The notes below the pieces were generated by a model. It was not told the origin of the DNA and did no database searches. It saw only the letters and a program-made list of their open reading frames with translations. Shown piece by piece: positions 46,340 to 55,015 of a stretch of DNA of 64,000 nt. Both the position numbers and the translations under genes were made by a program. Location of the stretch: positions 255,877 through 319,876 of the forward strand of contig NZ_JBHSEC010000002.1 in assembly GCF_042651785.1 (NCBI RefSeq), given 5' to 3'. Position 1 is the stretch's first letter. Each line of letters opens with the position of its first letter. The DNA is from Chungangia koreensis. Lineage in GTDB: Bacteria; Bacillota; Bacilli; Bacillales_A; Planococcaceae.

Positions 46340-46412
46340 GATTCCGTAGCTCAGCTGGGAGAGCGCTACCTTGACAGGGTAGAGGTCGCTGGTTCGAGCC
46401 CAGTCGGAATCA
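46340..46412 (+). tRNA. tRNA-Val (anticodon GAC)
   Basis: 73 bases with a full cloverleaf: acceptor GATTCCG / CGGAATC, D-arm GCTC...GAGC, anticodon stem CTACC / GGTAG with loop TTGACAG (anticodon GAC) and T-arm CTGG-TTCGAGC-CCAG. CCA is not encoded. Its 3' half from 46365 on is part of the left attachment site of the mobile element and is supplied by the element itself. Confidence 0.93.
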
Positions 46413-46415
46413 TAA
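46365..46415. repeat. Left attachment site (attL)
   Basis: 51 bases, identical to 62369-62419, starting in the tRNA anticodon stem (GCTACCTTGACAG) and ending three bases past the tRNA. The element's copy restores the tRNA 3' half. Directly after it lies AAACCCTTG-N5-CAAGGGTTT (46419-46441). Confidence 0.92.
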
Positions 46416-46483
46416 GAAAAACCCTTGATACACAAGGGTTTGTGGAAAGCATTCTTCTTAAATGGAGGGTGCTTTTTTCTATA

Positions 46484-46504
46484 TTGATGTTAATTTGATG
46501 TTAA
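46484..46504. promoter_or_regulatory. Left arm-type integrase sites
   Basis: TTGATGTTAA twice with an 11-base period (46484-46493, 46495-46504). The same pair, with one base changed, is at the other end of the element (62238-62258). Placement fits arm-type binding sites of the integrase. Confidence 0.6.
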
Positions 46505-46540
46505 AATGTAAGACAAGCCATTGCAAAAGATGGTAATTGT

Positions 46541-47050
46541 TTAGATAGCTGCTCCTACACCTGCCAACAAATCAATGAAAAGTGGTGACATTTGCACAAG
46601 CACATATCCAAGTCCAGCATTCATGATCAGTTTGAATCCATTATCTTTCAACCCCACCATAATCATTAATGCTCCACCTGCCAACATTACTCCTGCCACA
46701 GGTAATGAAAGAGCAATAATCAAATCAACAAGCGGATCGAATGCAGAAATAATTTTCTGTTTTACAGCATCAGAAATCGGACCACTAACAGCAATCATCT
46801 GCTCTTCGTAAAAGCCTCCTGGCATTACCTGAGTGGTACTTGCATATGATGGACTTGAAAAGTAGGTGCTTGATGAATAACCACTTGCGACGGCGGTTTC
46901 AGTAATCAAATTACCTACAATCGGAATGGAAGCGAGTGCAGCGAGTTTCGTTGTTACTGGCTTCTTTTCTTTTGGTTTCGGTTCATATTTCTCCTTTAGA
47001 TCATCCAGATAAGACCTTGCCATATAATCTTCAATACGGATTGTCGTCAT
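46541..47050 (-). CDS. Pilin-like (VirB2/TrbC-type) membrane protein candidate
   Basis: 169 residues. A charged N-terminus (1-35) is followed by a moderately hydrophobic segment ending TAVASG, which could be a long signal sequence. A Ser/Tyr-rich stretch follows, and at the end two membrane helices (about 112-132, LVDLIIALSLPVAGVMLAGG, and 142-165, LIMNAGLGYVLVQMSPLFID) with a short loop containing KDNG. That plan resembles VirB2/TrbC pilins of type IV secretion, but no other secretion genes are here, and similarity by sequence is untested. It is the last gene of the leftward FtsK module. Confidence 0.55.
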   Translation of the reverse strand: MTTIRIEDYMARSYLDDLKEKYEPKPKEKKPVTTKLAALASIPIVGNLITETAVASGYSSSTYFSSPSYASTTQVMPGGFYEEQMIAVSGPISDAVKQKIISAFDPLVDLIIALSLPVAGVMLAGGALMIMVGLKDNGFKLIMNAGLGYVLVQMSPLFIDLLAGVGAAI

Positions 47051-47063
47051 GTTGTTTTCCCCC

Positions 47064-47204
47064 TTATCGTTTTGCTTGCTTATATGCTTTATAAACAGTC
47101 AAACCAATGCCGATACCCTTTGCGACTTTATCCATATCCAATTTCCGTTTCTTCCTCTTTGGTGCAGGTCTCTTCTTAGCCTTTTTAATAGCCGTCTTAG
47201 CCAT
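47064..47204 (-). CDS. Small basic protein
   Basis: 46 residues: a very basic first half (KKAKKRPAPKRKKRKLDMD) and a small helix with hydrophobic face (VAKGIGIGLTVYKAYKQ). A ribosome-binding site GGATGGAG precedes the ATG, and both neighbours are 13 to 14 bases away on the same strand. It probably binds DNA or RNA as an accessory factor of the translocase module. Confidence 0.65.
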   Translation of the reverse strand: MAKTAIKKAKKRPAPKRKKRKLDMDKVAKGIGIGLTVYKAYKQAKR

Positions 47205-47218
47205 TTCTCCATCCTTCC

Positions 47219-47806
47219 TTATCTAATATCATTCAATGTATAAACACGTCCTGTGAGACCTTCCATAAGCTCTCTGAGGCTTTCTCTACGACTCTCTAAC
47301 TCTGTTATCCAAATGAGGTTAAAGGGTTGCCCAGTAAGTTCTTTAATCTTTCTGTACTTCTCAATTTTCTCTTCATTTTTAGCCATTGTTTGAGAACAAT
47401 CAACTTCCACAATTGCTGGAATGTTATTCATCATGAACTTTGCATCACAAACAATATAGGTTTCCCCGGCTTTCATCTTGACTTCATTTTTCCATGTCTC
47501 CGGACATTTAAGGTAGATGTACAGTTGATTCCTCAAAATGAAGTGTTTAATATTCGCTGTCTTTCTACGTTCCACATCACTTCTAACTCTTTCCCGACCT
47601 TCTTTGTTTAGATAATAGACATGCTCTACACCTACTGTGAAGGAAGAAAGATATTGAGACATATCTTTCAATATCCTATTTGCATTCCGGACACTTTTTA
47701 GATCATGTAGCTGCTGAATCTGTGAACGAGTTAAATAATCAAGCTTCTTCAAACTCAAGAGAATGCTGTCGATTCGATTTTGTTTTGCTAACGATTGTTT
47801 GTTCAT
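47219..47806 (-). CDS. Replication-relaxation family protein
   Basis: 195 residues. A winged-helix N-terminus (LLSLKKLDYLTRSQIQQLHD, then SVRNANRILKDMSQYL) is followed by a small alpha/beta part with conserved acidic residues (KFMMNNIPAIVEVDCSQTM, nuclease-like EVD). This is the pattern of the replication-relaxation family found on plasmids and integrative elements of Gram-positive bacteria. Its biochemical role is poorly known. The start (ATG 47806, AAAGG nine bases upstream; a GTG at 47815 is possible) lies inside the 3' end of the FtsK gene, a 68-base overlap in another frame. Confidence 0.7.
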   Translation of the reverse strand: MNKQSLAKQNRIDSILLSLKKLDYLTRSQIQQLHDLKSVRNANRILKDMSQYLSSFTVGVEHVYYLNKEGRERVRSDVERRKTANIKHFILRNQLYIYLKCPETWKNEVKMKAGETYIVCDAKFMMNNIPAIVEVDCSQTMAKNEEKIEKYRKIKELTGQPFNLIWITELESRRESLRELMEGLTGRVYTLNDIR

Positions 47807-49010
47807 GTGGACCACCCTTTCTCATAAATGGTGCGATTAGGTCACTGATTTCGTCATTTGTCATGTATGGTGTTTGAACGATTATATTTTTATTGAGTTG
47901 GTATATGGCGCGCCCTCGAATCTCCGGAAGATCCTCAGCCCCTCCTTCGTCCAGAACTGCCCTTGATTGAATGTTAGTTTTAAGTTTGAAGCACACTCTT
48001 GCTCCGATGTTTGGTCTAACCTGTGAAGGTATGGTTTCGTTTGTCGGATATTGAGTACAGTAGATTAGGTGATAACCTGCTCCCCTTCCCCTTCGAGCAA
48101 TATCTGCCACAATGTCCATGCAAATACCATCCTGTGCCATATCAGCAGCTTCATCTACAATGATGAAGTGTCGGTCCTTTATGCCCGCTTCCCTTGTATC
48201 CTCGAAACCACTTTCAACTATCTTTTCAAGCATGGTATTCATATTCTGTTGGACTGTTTGAAGGATTTGGCGGGCCTCTACAGGGTTTCTACCGTAGTAT
48301 TCGACCTGTTGCATATTAGAGAACCTTTGGAACGCTGTACCGCCCTTTAAATCGATTAAGGATAGATGTACATAGTTCGGCTGTTGGGTGATAAGAGAAG
48401 TAACAAGCATCTTCAGATATTGTGATTTTCCGAAGCCTGTCGTCCCTGCTACGATGATGTGAGGTGTTTTAGCGAAGTCATGATAGATAAATCCTTTACG
48501 GTTCTCTCCAACCGGCACACGCCATCCAGTGGAGAAATATGAGTCATTCCATTGTAGGTAATCCGATAATGGTTCATTGTACACTCGAATTTTTAACATG
48601 CCGTCAAAGTCGATATCAATTTCTTTCTTGCTCTTTTTTGGCTCAATCATTTGCTTAATCTGTGGAAATACATTTTCATTCCACCTGATGTTCTTTAGAT
48701 CGGATGGATTAAACTCCAAATACTCATGTCGAACATTCAAACCATCCTCCAATACATGCTTAGCTTCTTGTACCTGTTTGGAAGACATACCAAGTGGTAA
48801 TTGGTAAACGTATTCCGTTCCTCCCTCCACAGTTCGTTTCTTCTGTAGACGGATCGTTTTTGTCTTTCCTTGTTCCTTCACCATCATTCCTGTGTTAGCG
48901 AAAATCCGTTGAATCTTTTCGGCATCGTTTGTTGCTGGTCCGTTTTGTTTTAAATAAGCCCATCCTGCAATTCCGGCCATTACAATTGTTGAGCCGACTT
49001 CAAGAATCAT
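47739..49010 (-). CDS. FtsK/SpoIIIE-type DNA translocase
   Basis: 423 residues: one N-terminal membrane helix (GSTIVMAGIAGWAYL), a linker domain, then the FtsK motor with Walker A AGTTGFGKSQ (about residue 187-196) and Walker B FIIVDEAAD (about 283-291), plus the arginine-finger region SQVRPNIGARVCFKL. No gamma (KOPS-reading) domain. Such proteins serve as coupling ATPases (ConQ/TcpA type) in conjugative elements, or as sole transfer proteins (TraB) in actinomycete AICEs. Here it pairs with a replication-relaxation protein. Confidence 0.88.
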   Translation of the reverse strand: MILEVGSTIVMAGIAGWAYLKQNGPATNDAEKIQRIFANTGMMVKEQGKTKTIRLQKKRTVEGGTEYVYQLPLGMSSKQVQEAKHVLEDGLNVRHEYLEFNPSDLKNIRWNENVFPQIKQMIEPKKSKKEIDIDFDGMLKIRVYNEPLSDYLQWNDSYFSTGWRVPVGENRKGFIYHDFAKTPHIIVAGTTGFGKSQYLKMLVTSLITQQPNYVHLSLIDLKGGTAFQRFSNMQQVEYYGRNPVEARQILQTVQQNMNTMLEKIVESGFEDTREAGIKDRHFIIVDEAADMAQDGICMDIVADIARRGRGAGYHLIYCTQYPTNETIPSQVRPNIGARVCFKLKTNIQSRAVLDEGGAEDLPEIRGRAIYQLNKNIIVQTPYMTNDEISDLIAPFMRKGGPHEQTIVSKTKSNRQHSLEFEEA

Positions 49011-49321
49011 TCATCTTCCCCTTCCCTATCGATTTATTATTTTTTATTTTTTTATTTTGAAAAAGAAAAATTAAAAACATCTCCTATCAAATTTCAAAGC
49101 GATTTAGTTACCACACAACGCCACCTTCCTTTAGGTATTTATGGAATAAATAGTTGCTCATAAGAGGAATGTACCTGACAGCTAATCCACGACTGTTTAC
49201 AGCGGTTTTTTAGTTGTTCCTGGTCTTCTTCCAAGTAGGTATATACTCAGGTATATTCTAAGTGAGGTAGTCTTATGACAATAAAAAAACAAAAAAAAGG
49301 AGGACAAAGCCCCCTTTTTCA
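49011..49321. other. Intergenic region inside the element
   Basis: 311 bases upstream of the FtsK module. It contains a tandem of AGGTATATAC-like units (about 49236-49256) that may be an operator, and a terminator-like hairpin AAAAAGGAGG / CCCCCTTTTT (about 49294-49321) that would end the tape-measure transcript. A 31-codon open frame beginning TTG near 49232 lacks a ribosome-binding site. The leader probably carries the promoter of the FtsK module. Confidence 0.5.
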
Positions 49322-50065
49322 TCACTTTACATCTTCAGTTAGTCCTAATTGTTCATAAAAATCTTTTGTCTCCACAGTGGGGGTAATGTATCTAATTTCA
49401 TTTCCATCCCTATAGAGAAGGTGAAAACTGCAATCTGATGATACTCCTTTATGAATTGAACTAAGGTAAGCATGAACAGTAGCAAGACGACTCATAAAAT
49501 TCTCCACTGTCTGTTCCTCTTTTGCCAAGGAAAGTACCTTATAATAGTTTGCCCTGTCGTTCTCTGGATCCGGACTTTGAAGAATTAAAGGGTATCCCTC
49601 TCCTAATGACGCTGCTATTATGTCTACATTCCAAGTAAGCTGGTTATAATCAACCATTCCAGTTAAGCCATTTTGGAAGAAACCAAACAAATTACAAGTG
49701 AAGGCTCTGCCTTTTATAAATCGGATGATATCTTGTTCTTCCTCAGTTAATCCTTTTACAAGACCATTCTTTAATTCGTAAATTAGTATTTGTAGTCTAT
49801 TCGCACAATCCTCCAAATCACTTTCCGGATAGATACGTTTAGCCATTTCTTTTTTAATGAGATCCCCTGCAAGCAAATAGCCAGTTGTAGAGATTAAAAC
49901 CTTATTAGTTAGCCTAAATACTTTTTCGTGTTTTAACCCGGTTTCCTGAATGCTATCTTGAATCGGTTCAAATGTTTCTGGTTCATAATATTGATATGTT
50001 ACTTTCGAGTCATTAGAGACCAAAACAAACTCATCTCTGTATGCCATTCCAATGACTAAGCTCAT
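49322..50065 (-). CDS. Proteasome-beta-like Ntn hydrolase candidate
   Basis: 247 residues. The start SLVIGMAYRDEFVLVSNDSK followed by KVFRLTNKVLISTTGYLLAG has the rhythm of proteasome beta/HslV subunits: two strands, the acidic DS(K/R) pair, then a strand and a Gly-rich turn. Ser2, exposed after Met removal, would be the N-terminal nucleophile, as in Ser-type HslV (CodW). The gene overlaps the tape-measure gene by ATGA, so the two are made together. I know no such pair in a phage; a role in processing the tape measure is speculation. Confidence 0.55.
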   Translation of the reverse strand: MSLVIGMAYRDEFVLVSNDSKVTYQYYEPETFEPIQDSIQETGLKHEKVFRLTNKVLISTTGYLLAGDLIKKEMAKRIYPESDLEDCANRLQILIYELKNGLVKGLTEEEQDIIRFIKGRAFTCNLFGFFQNGLTGMVDYNQLTWNVDIIAASLGEGYPLILQSPDPENDRANYYKVLSLAKEEQTVENFMSRLATVHAYLSSIHKGVSSDCSFHLLYRDGNEIRYITPTVETKDFYEQLGLTEDVK

Positions 50066-52953
50066 AACTCTTCACCTAACATTACTATTCCACCTGGCAC
50101 TGTTTTTGTAGGGACTGCAAACGCATCTATGTCTTGAGGTCCGTTCATGTTGTTGTAACGAATGCTTACTGTTTTTGTTATCGGTCGTCTAAGTTCTTCA
50201 TTCATCCTATCCACGAAGCCATTAGGTTTTTCTTGATAATTAATGTCTTTGAATATCTCTTCCCCGGCAATATCATTAATTAATCTAAGTTCGTCCTGTG
50301 CATTTTCCAGTTTTCCAATTTGCGTATCGATCTTTTCATTCTGGTTCTGATATTCAGCAGTATTGATTTGTCCGGATGATAACAATTCACTAAGTTTTGT
50401 TTTCTGTAATTCTAATTTCTCAAGTTCTTCGCTAAGTTGTTCTCCACCTTTACCTTTTTCAGCATTGATGCCGACCTGTGCAAGAATGATTTCCTCATAC
50501 TTGAATTGAGCTTGTTCTAACTTAGCCAACTCTTGATCTATTGTCTTATTGATCTCCATCCGCTTATCTTGTTGTTTTCCGTAAGTGACAATCAACTCTT
50601 CAGCTCTTAGCTTCTGATTGCTCTTTTCCATCAAGATATCTTGCTCTCTACGAATCTTGCTATCTAACTGGATTAATTCTTCAGCATTTGCACCGTGCTT
50701 TTGCTTTTCTAAGTCGAGAATGTTAGCTTCATGCTTTCCAATCTCATACTTAAGTTGTTCTGTAAGTTGATTTTGTTCTGTAATCTGCTTCTCTTTTTCT
50801 ATTATTTGTGAGTTTAGTTCATTTTGCTTCTGTTTAAGTCTGTTTTCCTGTTCCAGTCCCTTAATCAAAGTCTCTCGTGCTGAGTTTTCAAGTTCTTTGG
50901 CTTTCTCAACATTTAATTCTTTAAGTGCCTGTGTATTAGTTGCATAAGCCTCACCATGAGAACTAATGGCTTTCACAGTGTCGGGAGCCTTATCAATTAC
51001 TTTCTGATTGAGTTCCAAGAATTCATCCATCTGCTCATTGGTCAAAGTAGATTTTTGAAGAAGTCTATCCTGTTCATCTTTTAATGCAGCCACTTTCTCT
51101 GGTGCCTTGGTCTGAGCAAGTTCCCTTTGAATATCTAAGTATCTTAACATCTGGTCATTGCTTAATTGATTCTTAGATTTTAAAGAATCGAAGCTTTCAA
51201 TGAGTTTGTCATTTTCCTCGATTTCCTTCTGCTTCGTCTCTAAAACTTCCAAATTGATTTCGTTTGCTTCCTTGTATGCAGTAACTCCTGCACCTACTGC
51301 CACAGTTAGGGCTCCTACACCAGCCACAGTTAACCCTACAGGACCAGTTAAAGCCGTTAATGTTCCTGCAAGTCCTCCATTACCTAAGACACCTATTAAT
51401 GGTCCTGCTGATTTCATAATGGCTCCTAAACCACTTGCCATATGACCGCCTGCTAAAACTGCTGGACCGATTGCCGCCGCTAACCCTGCAAACTTTACAA
51501 TGTTCTGTTGTGTTTCAGGCTCTAAATCTTGGAACCTTCCTGTGAGGTCTTTAAGTACAGTAGTCGCTTCTTTTAAAAACGGAAGCAATGCAACCTGTAC
51601 CGCATCCCCTACTTCACCCATAGCAAGCTTAGCGTTATTCAAAGCAATCTTCGCTTCATCGATTGGATCCACAGTATCTTCAAAAGTACGTTTTACAGTT
51701 CCAGTAGCCTTTTCTCCTGCATCGGCAAAGTCCCCAAGGTTTATGGTACCTCTCTTGATGGCATCAACCATTCTGACAGCGCCTTTAGTGCCGAATACTT
51801 CAGTAGCTACATTCAAAGCTTCTGTTTCATCTTTAGCACCTTCAATCGCCTTCATAGTGTCTTTTAGACCTTTTTCCATCGTCTTACCGTCTTTAGCAAA
51901 TACCACTTGCGCCCTGCTTAGACTGGATAGTGCTGCAGAAGAATCAACCCCGGCTTTTTCAAAGCTACCGATTAATGCCGTACCTTGTGCGAATGACAAA
52001 CCTAATGCTTTAATCTGTGGAGCACCTTCAACAGCTTTATCGAATAGGAAGTCCACGGATTGACCTGTATCTTGCGCTGTTTTTGTTACGGCATCTAATA
52101 CTTGTCCTAAGTCCTTATTCGCCATGCCATAGGCTTGAATAGCTTGTTTGGCTTTGATGGATGATTGGGTAACATCTGAACCGTTAATGTCGGAAAACTG
52201 AAGCATCAGTTGTGAGTTATCTTCTAATTCCTTACCAAGAAAGCCGAACTGTGTATTCACTTCACCGATTGCTTCACCAACTTGCGCTAAATCGTTAGGC
52301 ACTCTACTTGCAACCGTTTGAAAGTTTTTCTCCAATCCGTCAATTGCGTCTCCAGTTGCTCCGGTCTTTGTGATAATGGTGTCCATTGCTTCATCCACTT
52401 CACCAAAAGCCGCTAAACCTGCTGCGCCTACAGCTAAAATTGGAGCCGTTAAACCAGCTGAAAGTCCAGTACCTACAGTTTTAGCTTTATCACCGAAAGC
52501 CTGAAGCTTATCTCCATTCTTGTCCATCGACTTACTTAATCGATCCCACGCACTTTCAGTTTTATTCGCTTCAACTTCTTGAAGTTTCAATGCTGCAGTA
52601 ACATCTTTTAATTCGGTTTCAGTTCGGGCATATTCTGCTTGTGCTTTATTTAATTTGATTGCTAAGTTTTCAGCTGCTGCTGAATTCGCTCCTTGTTCCT
52701 CCACAGCTTTCTGATAGGCTTCATTCAGTTTTCTTACTTTTACATCTTGAGACTCAAGTAGTGTGGATAACGTTTTTTGCTTAGTACCAAGTCCATCTAA
52801 CGAGTTTCCCCAGTCTTTACCTTTCGCCCGGACAATCGCCATTTCTTGACCTAATGCTTTGACGTTTCTGTCCACACTTGCTAAAGACTGTTCAAAATTT
52901 GCTGAATCAAGAGATAGACCAACTCTTAAACTGCCTACTTCGTTTTCTGCCAT
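50062..52953 (-). CDS. Phage tail tape-measure protein (TP901 type)
   Basis: 963 residues. N-terminal coiled coils (10-160), a hydrophobic segment (about 160-185), the TP901 tape-measure core (about 185-500, with SIKAKQAIQAYG, AVEGAPQIKALGLSF and EVFGTKGAVRMVDAIKRG), further hydrophobic Gly/Ala-rich segments (about 495-565) and long coiled coils to the end. By the usual rule of 0.15 nm per residue it would set a tail near 145 nm. No other recognisable tail gene lies nearby. I start at the ATG at 52953; an ATG four codons earlier is too close to the AAAAGG site. Confidence 0.88.
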   Translation of the reverse strand: MAENEVGSLRVGLSLDSANFEQSLASVDRNVKALGQEMAIVRAKGKDWGNSLDGLGTKQKTLSTLLESQDVKVRKLNEAYQKAVEEQGANSAAAENLAIKLNKAQAEYARTETELKDVTAALKLQEVEANKTESAWDRLSKSMDKNGDKLQAFGDKAKTVGTGLSAGLTAPILAVGAAGLAAFGEVDEAMDTIITKTGATGDAIDGLEKNFQTVASRVPNDLAQVGEAIGEVNTQFGFLGKELEDNSQLMLQFSDINGSDVTQSSIKAKQAIQAYGMANKDLGQVLDAVTKTAQDTGQSVDFLFDKAVEGAPQIKALGLSFAQGTALIGSFEKAGVDSSAALSSLSRAQVVFAKDGKTMEKGLKDTMKAIEGAKDETEALNVATEVFGTKGAVRMVDAIKRGTINLGDFADAGEKATGTVKRTFEDTVDPIDEAKIALNNAKLAMGEVGDAVQVALLPFLKEATTVLKDLTGRFQDLEPETQQNIVKFAGLAAAIGPAVLAGGHMASGLGAIMKSAGPLIGVLGNGGLAGTLTALTGPVGLTVAGVGALTVAVGAGVTAYKEANEINLEVLETKQKEIEENDKLIESFDSLKSKNQLSNDQMLRYLDIQRELAQTKAPEKVAALKDEQDRLLQKSTLTNEQMDEFLELNQKVIDKAPDTVKAISSHGEAYATNTQALKELNVEKAKELENSARETLIKGLEQENRLKQKQNELNSQIIEKEKQITEQNQLTEQLKYEIGKHEANILDLEKQKHGANAEELIQLDSKIRREQDILMEKSNQKLRAEELIVTYGKQQDKRMEINKTIDQELAKLEQAQFKYEEIILAQVGINAEKGKGGEQLSEELEKLELQKTKLSELLSSGQINTAEYQNQNEKIDTQIGKLENAQDELRLINDIAGEEIFKDINYQEKPNGFVDRMNEELRRPITKTVSIRYNNMNGPQDIDAFAVPTKTVPGGIVMLGEEL

Positions 52954-53010
52954 CTTTCCCACCATCCTTTTTTTATAAAGAAAGGCCGTATTTAAACGGC
53001 CATCTCCTTT

Positions 53011-53226
53011 TTACACGTTAAGTAATGCTCTGGTAATATTACTCTTCGTTTGTTTGGCATTTATGGAGTTTACTTTTTTGTTGTATCCCTCCATTAGCCT
53101 GTTTTGATATTCTCTTTTGACTTTGCTTATAATTTCCTCTGGAATAACACCATAAGCTCCTCTAATGTCATATCCATTCTTTAACATTGTCCTGAGTACT
53201 TCCTGCTGAATGACTGACTTATCCAT
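53011..53226 (-). CDS. Small protein upstream of the tape measure
   Basis: 71 residues, helical and basic (VIQQEVLRTMLKNGYDIRG, IISKVKREYQNRLMEG). The ATG at 53226 has AGGGGG eight bases upstream; a GTG at 53235 is possible. With the 155-residue gene before it, it holds the position where siphophages encode tail-assembly chaperones, but I recognise no such family. Confidence 0.65.
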   Translation of the reverse strand: MDKSVIQQEVLRTMLKNGYDIRGAYGVIPEEIISKVKREYQNRLMEGYNKKVNSINAKQTKSNITRALLNV

Positions 53227-53240
53227 AATCCTCACCCCCT

Positions 53241-53708
53241 TTAAGCTTCATTAATTCCCATCAAGTCAGGTAAATCATCAAAAGTTAATTTTTTCGGTTG
53301 TTCAATATCCACACGTTCACCAACAATAATTTCAAAATCCTTACCTTCTATCAGGAATGCACCGTAGGTTTTTACATTCTTTGCTAACTGTCTAAAAGCA
53401 TCAATCCCATTGTTACCTAACGCTTCACGTGCCAAAGCTTTTACGATGCCAATTCGTGTACCTTCTGTTTCCTTTGGATCGTTGTAATGGAAATCAATCT
53501 TACCTGATACTGTCTTCATATTTTCATCGTTAACCAATGCCAAGTCTTGTTGAGTGACAGGACGTACAGGTCCTCTTTTAAACTTATCCCTAAAATGAAC
53601 TGCTAACATTTCTCTGGCGAAATCGGATTTTAATTCCACGCTGTATGGATAATAAAACAAAGGAGTACGATTCTCTATCTTTGCCACTTCTAATTCATAA
53701 TGGTTCAT
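53241..53708 (-). CDS. Unknown protein (tail-chaperone position)
   Basis: 155 residues, alpha/beta, with no motif I know (YYPYSVELKSDFAREMLAVH, KIDFHYNDPKETEGTRIG). It overlaps the stop of the preceding gene by one base (TAATG) and is followed within 15 bases by the 71-residue gene. Position only suggests a link with the tape measure. I looked for a ribosomal frameshift into the next frame and found no slippery site. Confidence 0.65.
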   Translation of the reverse strand: MNHYELEVAKIENRTPLFYYPYSVELKSDFAREMLAVHFRDKFKRGPVRPVTQQDLALVNDENMKTVSGKIDFHYNDPKETEGTRIGIVKALAREALGNNGIDAFRQLAKNVKTYGAFLIEGKDFEIIVGERVDIEQPKKLTFDDLPDLMGINEA

Positions 53709-54355
53709 TATTTAATACCTCCTAACATTTTTTGAAGAATTGACGGCTTTTGTAATCCGTTCGTCTTCACTGGTTCCGTTGCTATTTTCTTTAATGCCTT
53801 GAATAATTTCGCACCTTTTTCACGAGCTTCTTTAGAGTTTGACTTTTCTCCCGAAAAAGCTAAACCATCTGCATGATAAAACGGATTATCAATACGAGGA
53901 TCTATTGTTATTTTCTGATCTAATAAAATATCAATCTTCTTTCCAATCAACTTACGAGCTTCTAATTTTTCAATGTTTGTTAAAACATTCATTAACGGCT
54001 CTTCTAATCCATTTATGATTTCAAGAAGCAACTCTTTTTGTGTAGCTATTTCCAAATCAATCTGTTCTTCTTCGTGTACACGATTAAACGCTACTTTACT
54101 TTGATGTTCTTCTGGAATGGCAGGTATGAAATCACTTCCGAATTTAATTTCATATTCAAGATCTTTTATCGTGTTATTAATGCTGTCGAAGATTTCTCGT
54201 GAACTTGCTTTTTCCAGTGACTTTTTTGCGATTTGCAACTTTTGTTCAGTTGATAATGAACGGTGTACTTCTTCCTGTCGTTCCTTCACAATTTGAATAA
54301 CTTTTTCAGATTCCACAAAATATCTTTTTTCATTGATTAACGCTACTGATTTCAT
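53708..54355 (-). CDS. Unknown, largely helical protein
   Basis: 215 residues with two long coiled-coil-like stretches (about 15-70 and 85-150, EEEQIDLEIATQKELLLEI) and a basic tail (KPSILQKMLGGIK). No known family. First gene of the leftward group that ends with the tape measure and Ntn hydrolase; about 190 bases of non-coding sequence separate it from the HNH gene. Confidence 0.65.
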   Translation of the reverse strand: MKSVALINEKRYFVESEKVIQIVKERQEEVHRSLSTEQKLQIAKKSLEKASSREIFDSINNTIKDLEYEIKFGSDFIPAIPEEHQSKVAFNRVHEEEQIDLEIATQKELLLEIINGLEEPLMNVLTNIEKLEARKLIGKKIDILLDQKITIDPRIDNPFYHADGLAFSGEKSNSKEAREKGAKLFKALKKIATEPVKTNGLQKPSILQKMLGGIK

Positions 54356-54543
54356 GTTTTCATCCTCTTTTCTAATGTTTTTTATTGGTTAAAATACTTG
54401 GTCAGCTATTGCTATTAGTGGAATTACATACCCCTCCCCCCCTATGCGAGAAATAAAAATCGTAAAATTTTAGACAGTAGATACCCTCCACCGGTGGGTA
54501 GAGAAAGAAATATCGTTGAAATTATTTCGGCGGGGGGACTTTT

Positions 54544-54879
54544 TTACCACATTTCATCCGATGCCCACCGATTTTCCTTTCTTTCGAAGACTCTTCCATG
54601 GATTTCGTTATGACAACTCACACAAAGTACTTCTAAGTTATCGATATCCAGTGCTAACTCCGGATGATCTTCCAGTTCCTTGATGTGATGAACTACAAGT
54701 TGTATCTTTTTCCGTTTCGCTTTCTCACTGAATTCATTAGTATCAATGGTGACTAATCCATTCCTCCTGCATCTCTGGCACTCATTGTTGCATCGTTCCA
54801 TGGCCACAGTTCGGAGTCGTCTCCATTTGCCACTGTCATAAAACTTTCGCTTCTGTTCCTGAGTCCTGTATTCGCTCAA
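54544..54879 (-). CDS. HNH endonuclease (phage-type)
   Basis: 111 residues with the HNH fold: zinc Cys pair CNNECQRCRRNG, the catalytic HH in LVVHHIKELEDHPELALD, the Asn in IDNLEVLC and the closing CVSCHNEIHGR. Phages usually carry this type beside the terminase genes as a packaging partner, but no terminase is here. I start at the TTG at 54879 behind AAGGAGG (seven bases). The start lies inside the preceding 57-codon gene. Confidence 0.82.
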   Translation of the reverse strand: MSEYRTQEQKRKFYDSGKWRRLRTVAMERCNNECQRCRRNGLVTIDTNEFSEKAKRKKIQLVVHHIKELEDHPELALDIDNLEVLCVSCHNEIHGRVFERKENRWASDEMW

Positions 54880-55009
54880 CCGCCTCCCTCCTTTTCTTCC
54901 TTTTGTTCTCAGCCAGTATCTCTGCTTCCAATCGTTTGATTCTCTTCTTCTGCCTTTCAATCTGCAACATGAGATTATGATTCTTTCCTCGATTGACTAA
55001 GCCTGCCAC
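54836..55009 (-). CDS. Small basic coiled-coil protein
   Basis: 57 residues starting at GTG (GAGG about ten bases upstream, at the end of the preceding gene). It is a single charged helix (LMLQIERQKKRIKRLEAEI, AENKRKKRREAVERIQDS). It overlaps the HNH gene start by 44 bases in another frame. Probably real by spacing and composition, but it could also be only the leader of the HNH gene. Confidence 0.45.
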   Translation of the reverse strand: MAGLVNRGKNHNLMLQIERQKKRIKRLEAEILAENKRKKRREAVERIQDSGTEAKVL

Positions 55010-55015
55010 AGTGTA

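Noticed and set aside
53226..53250. Possible programmed frameshift linking the 155- and 71-residue proteins upstream of the tape measure
   Set aside because: The junction lacks a heptameric slippery sequence, and the second gene has its own ribosome-binding site and start.
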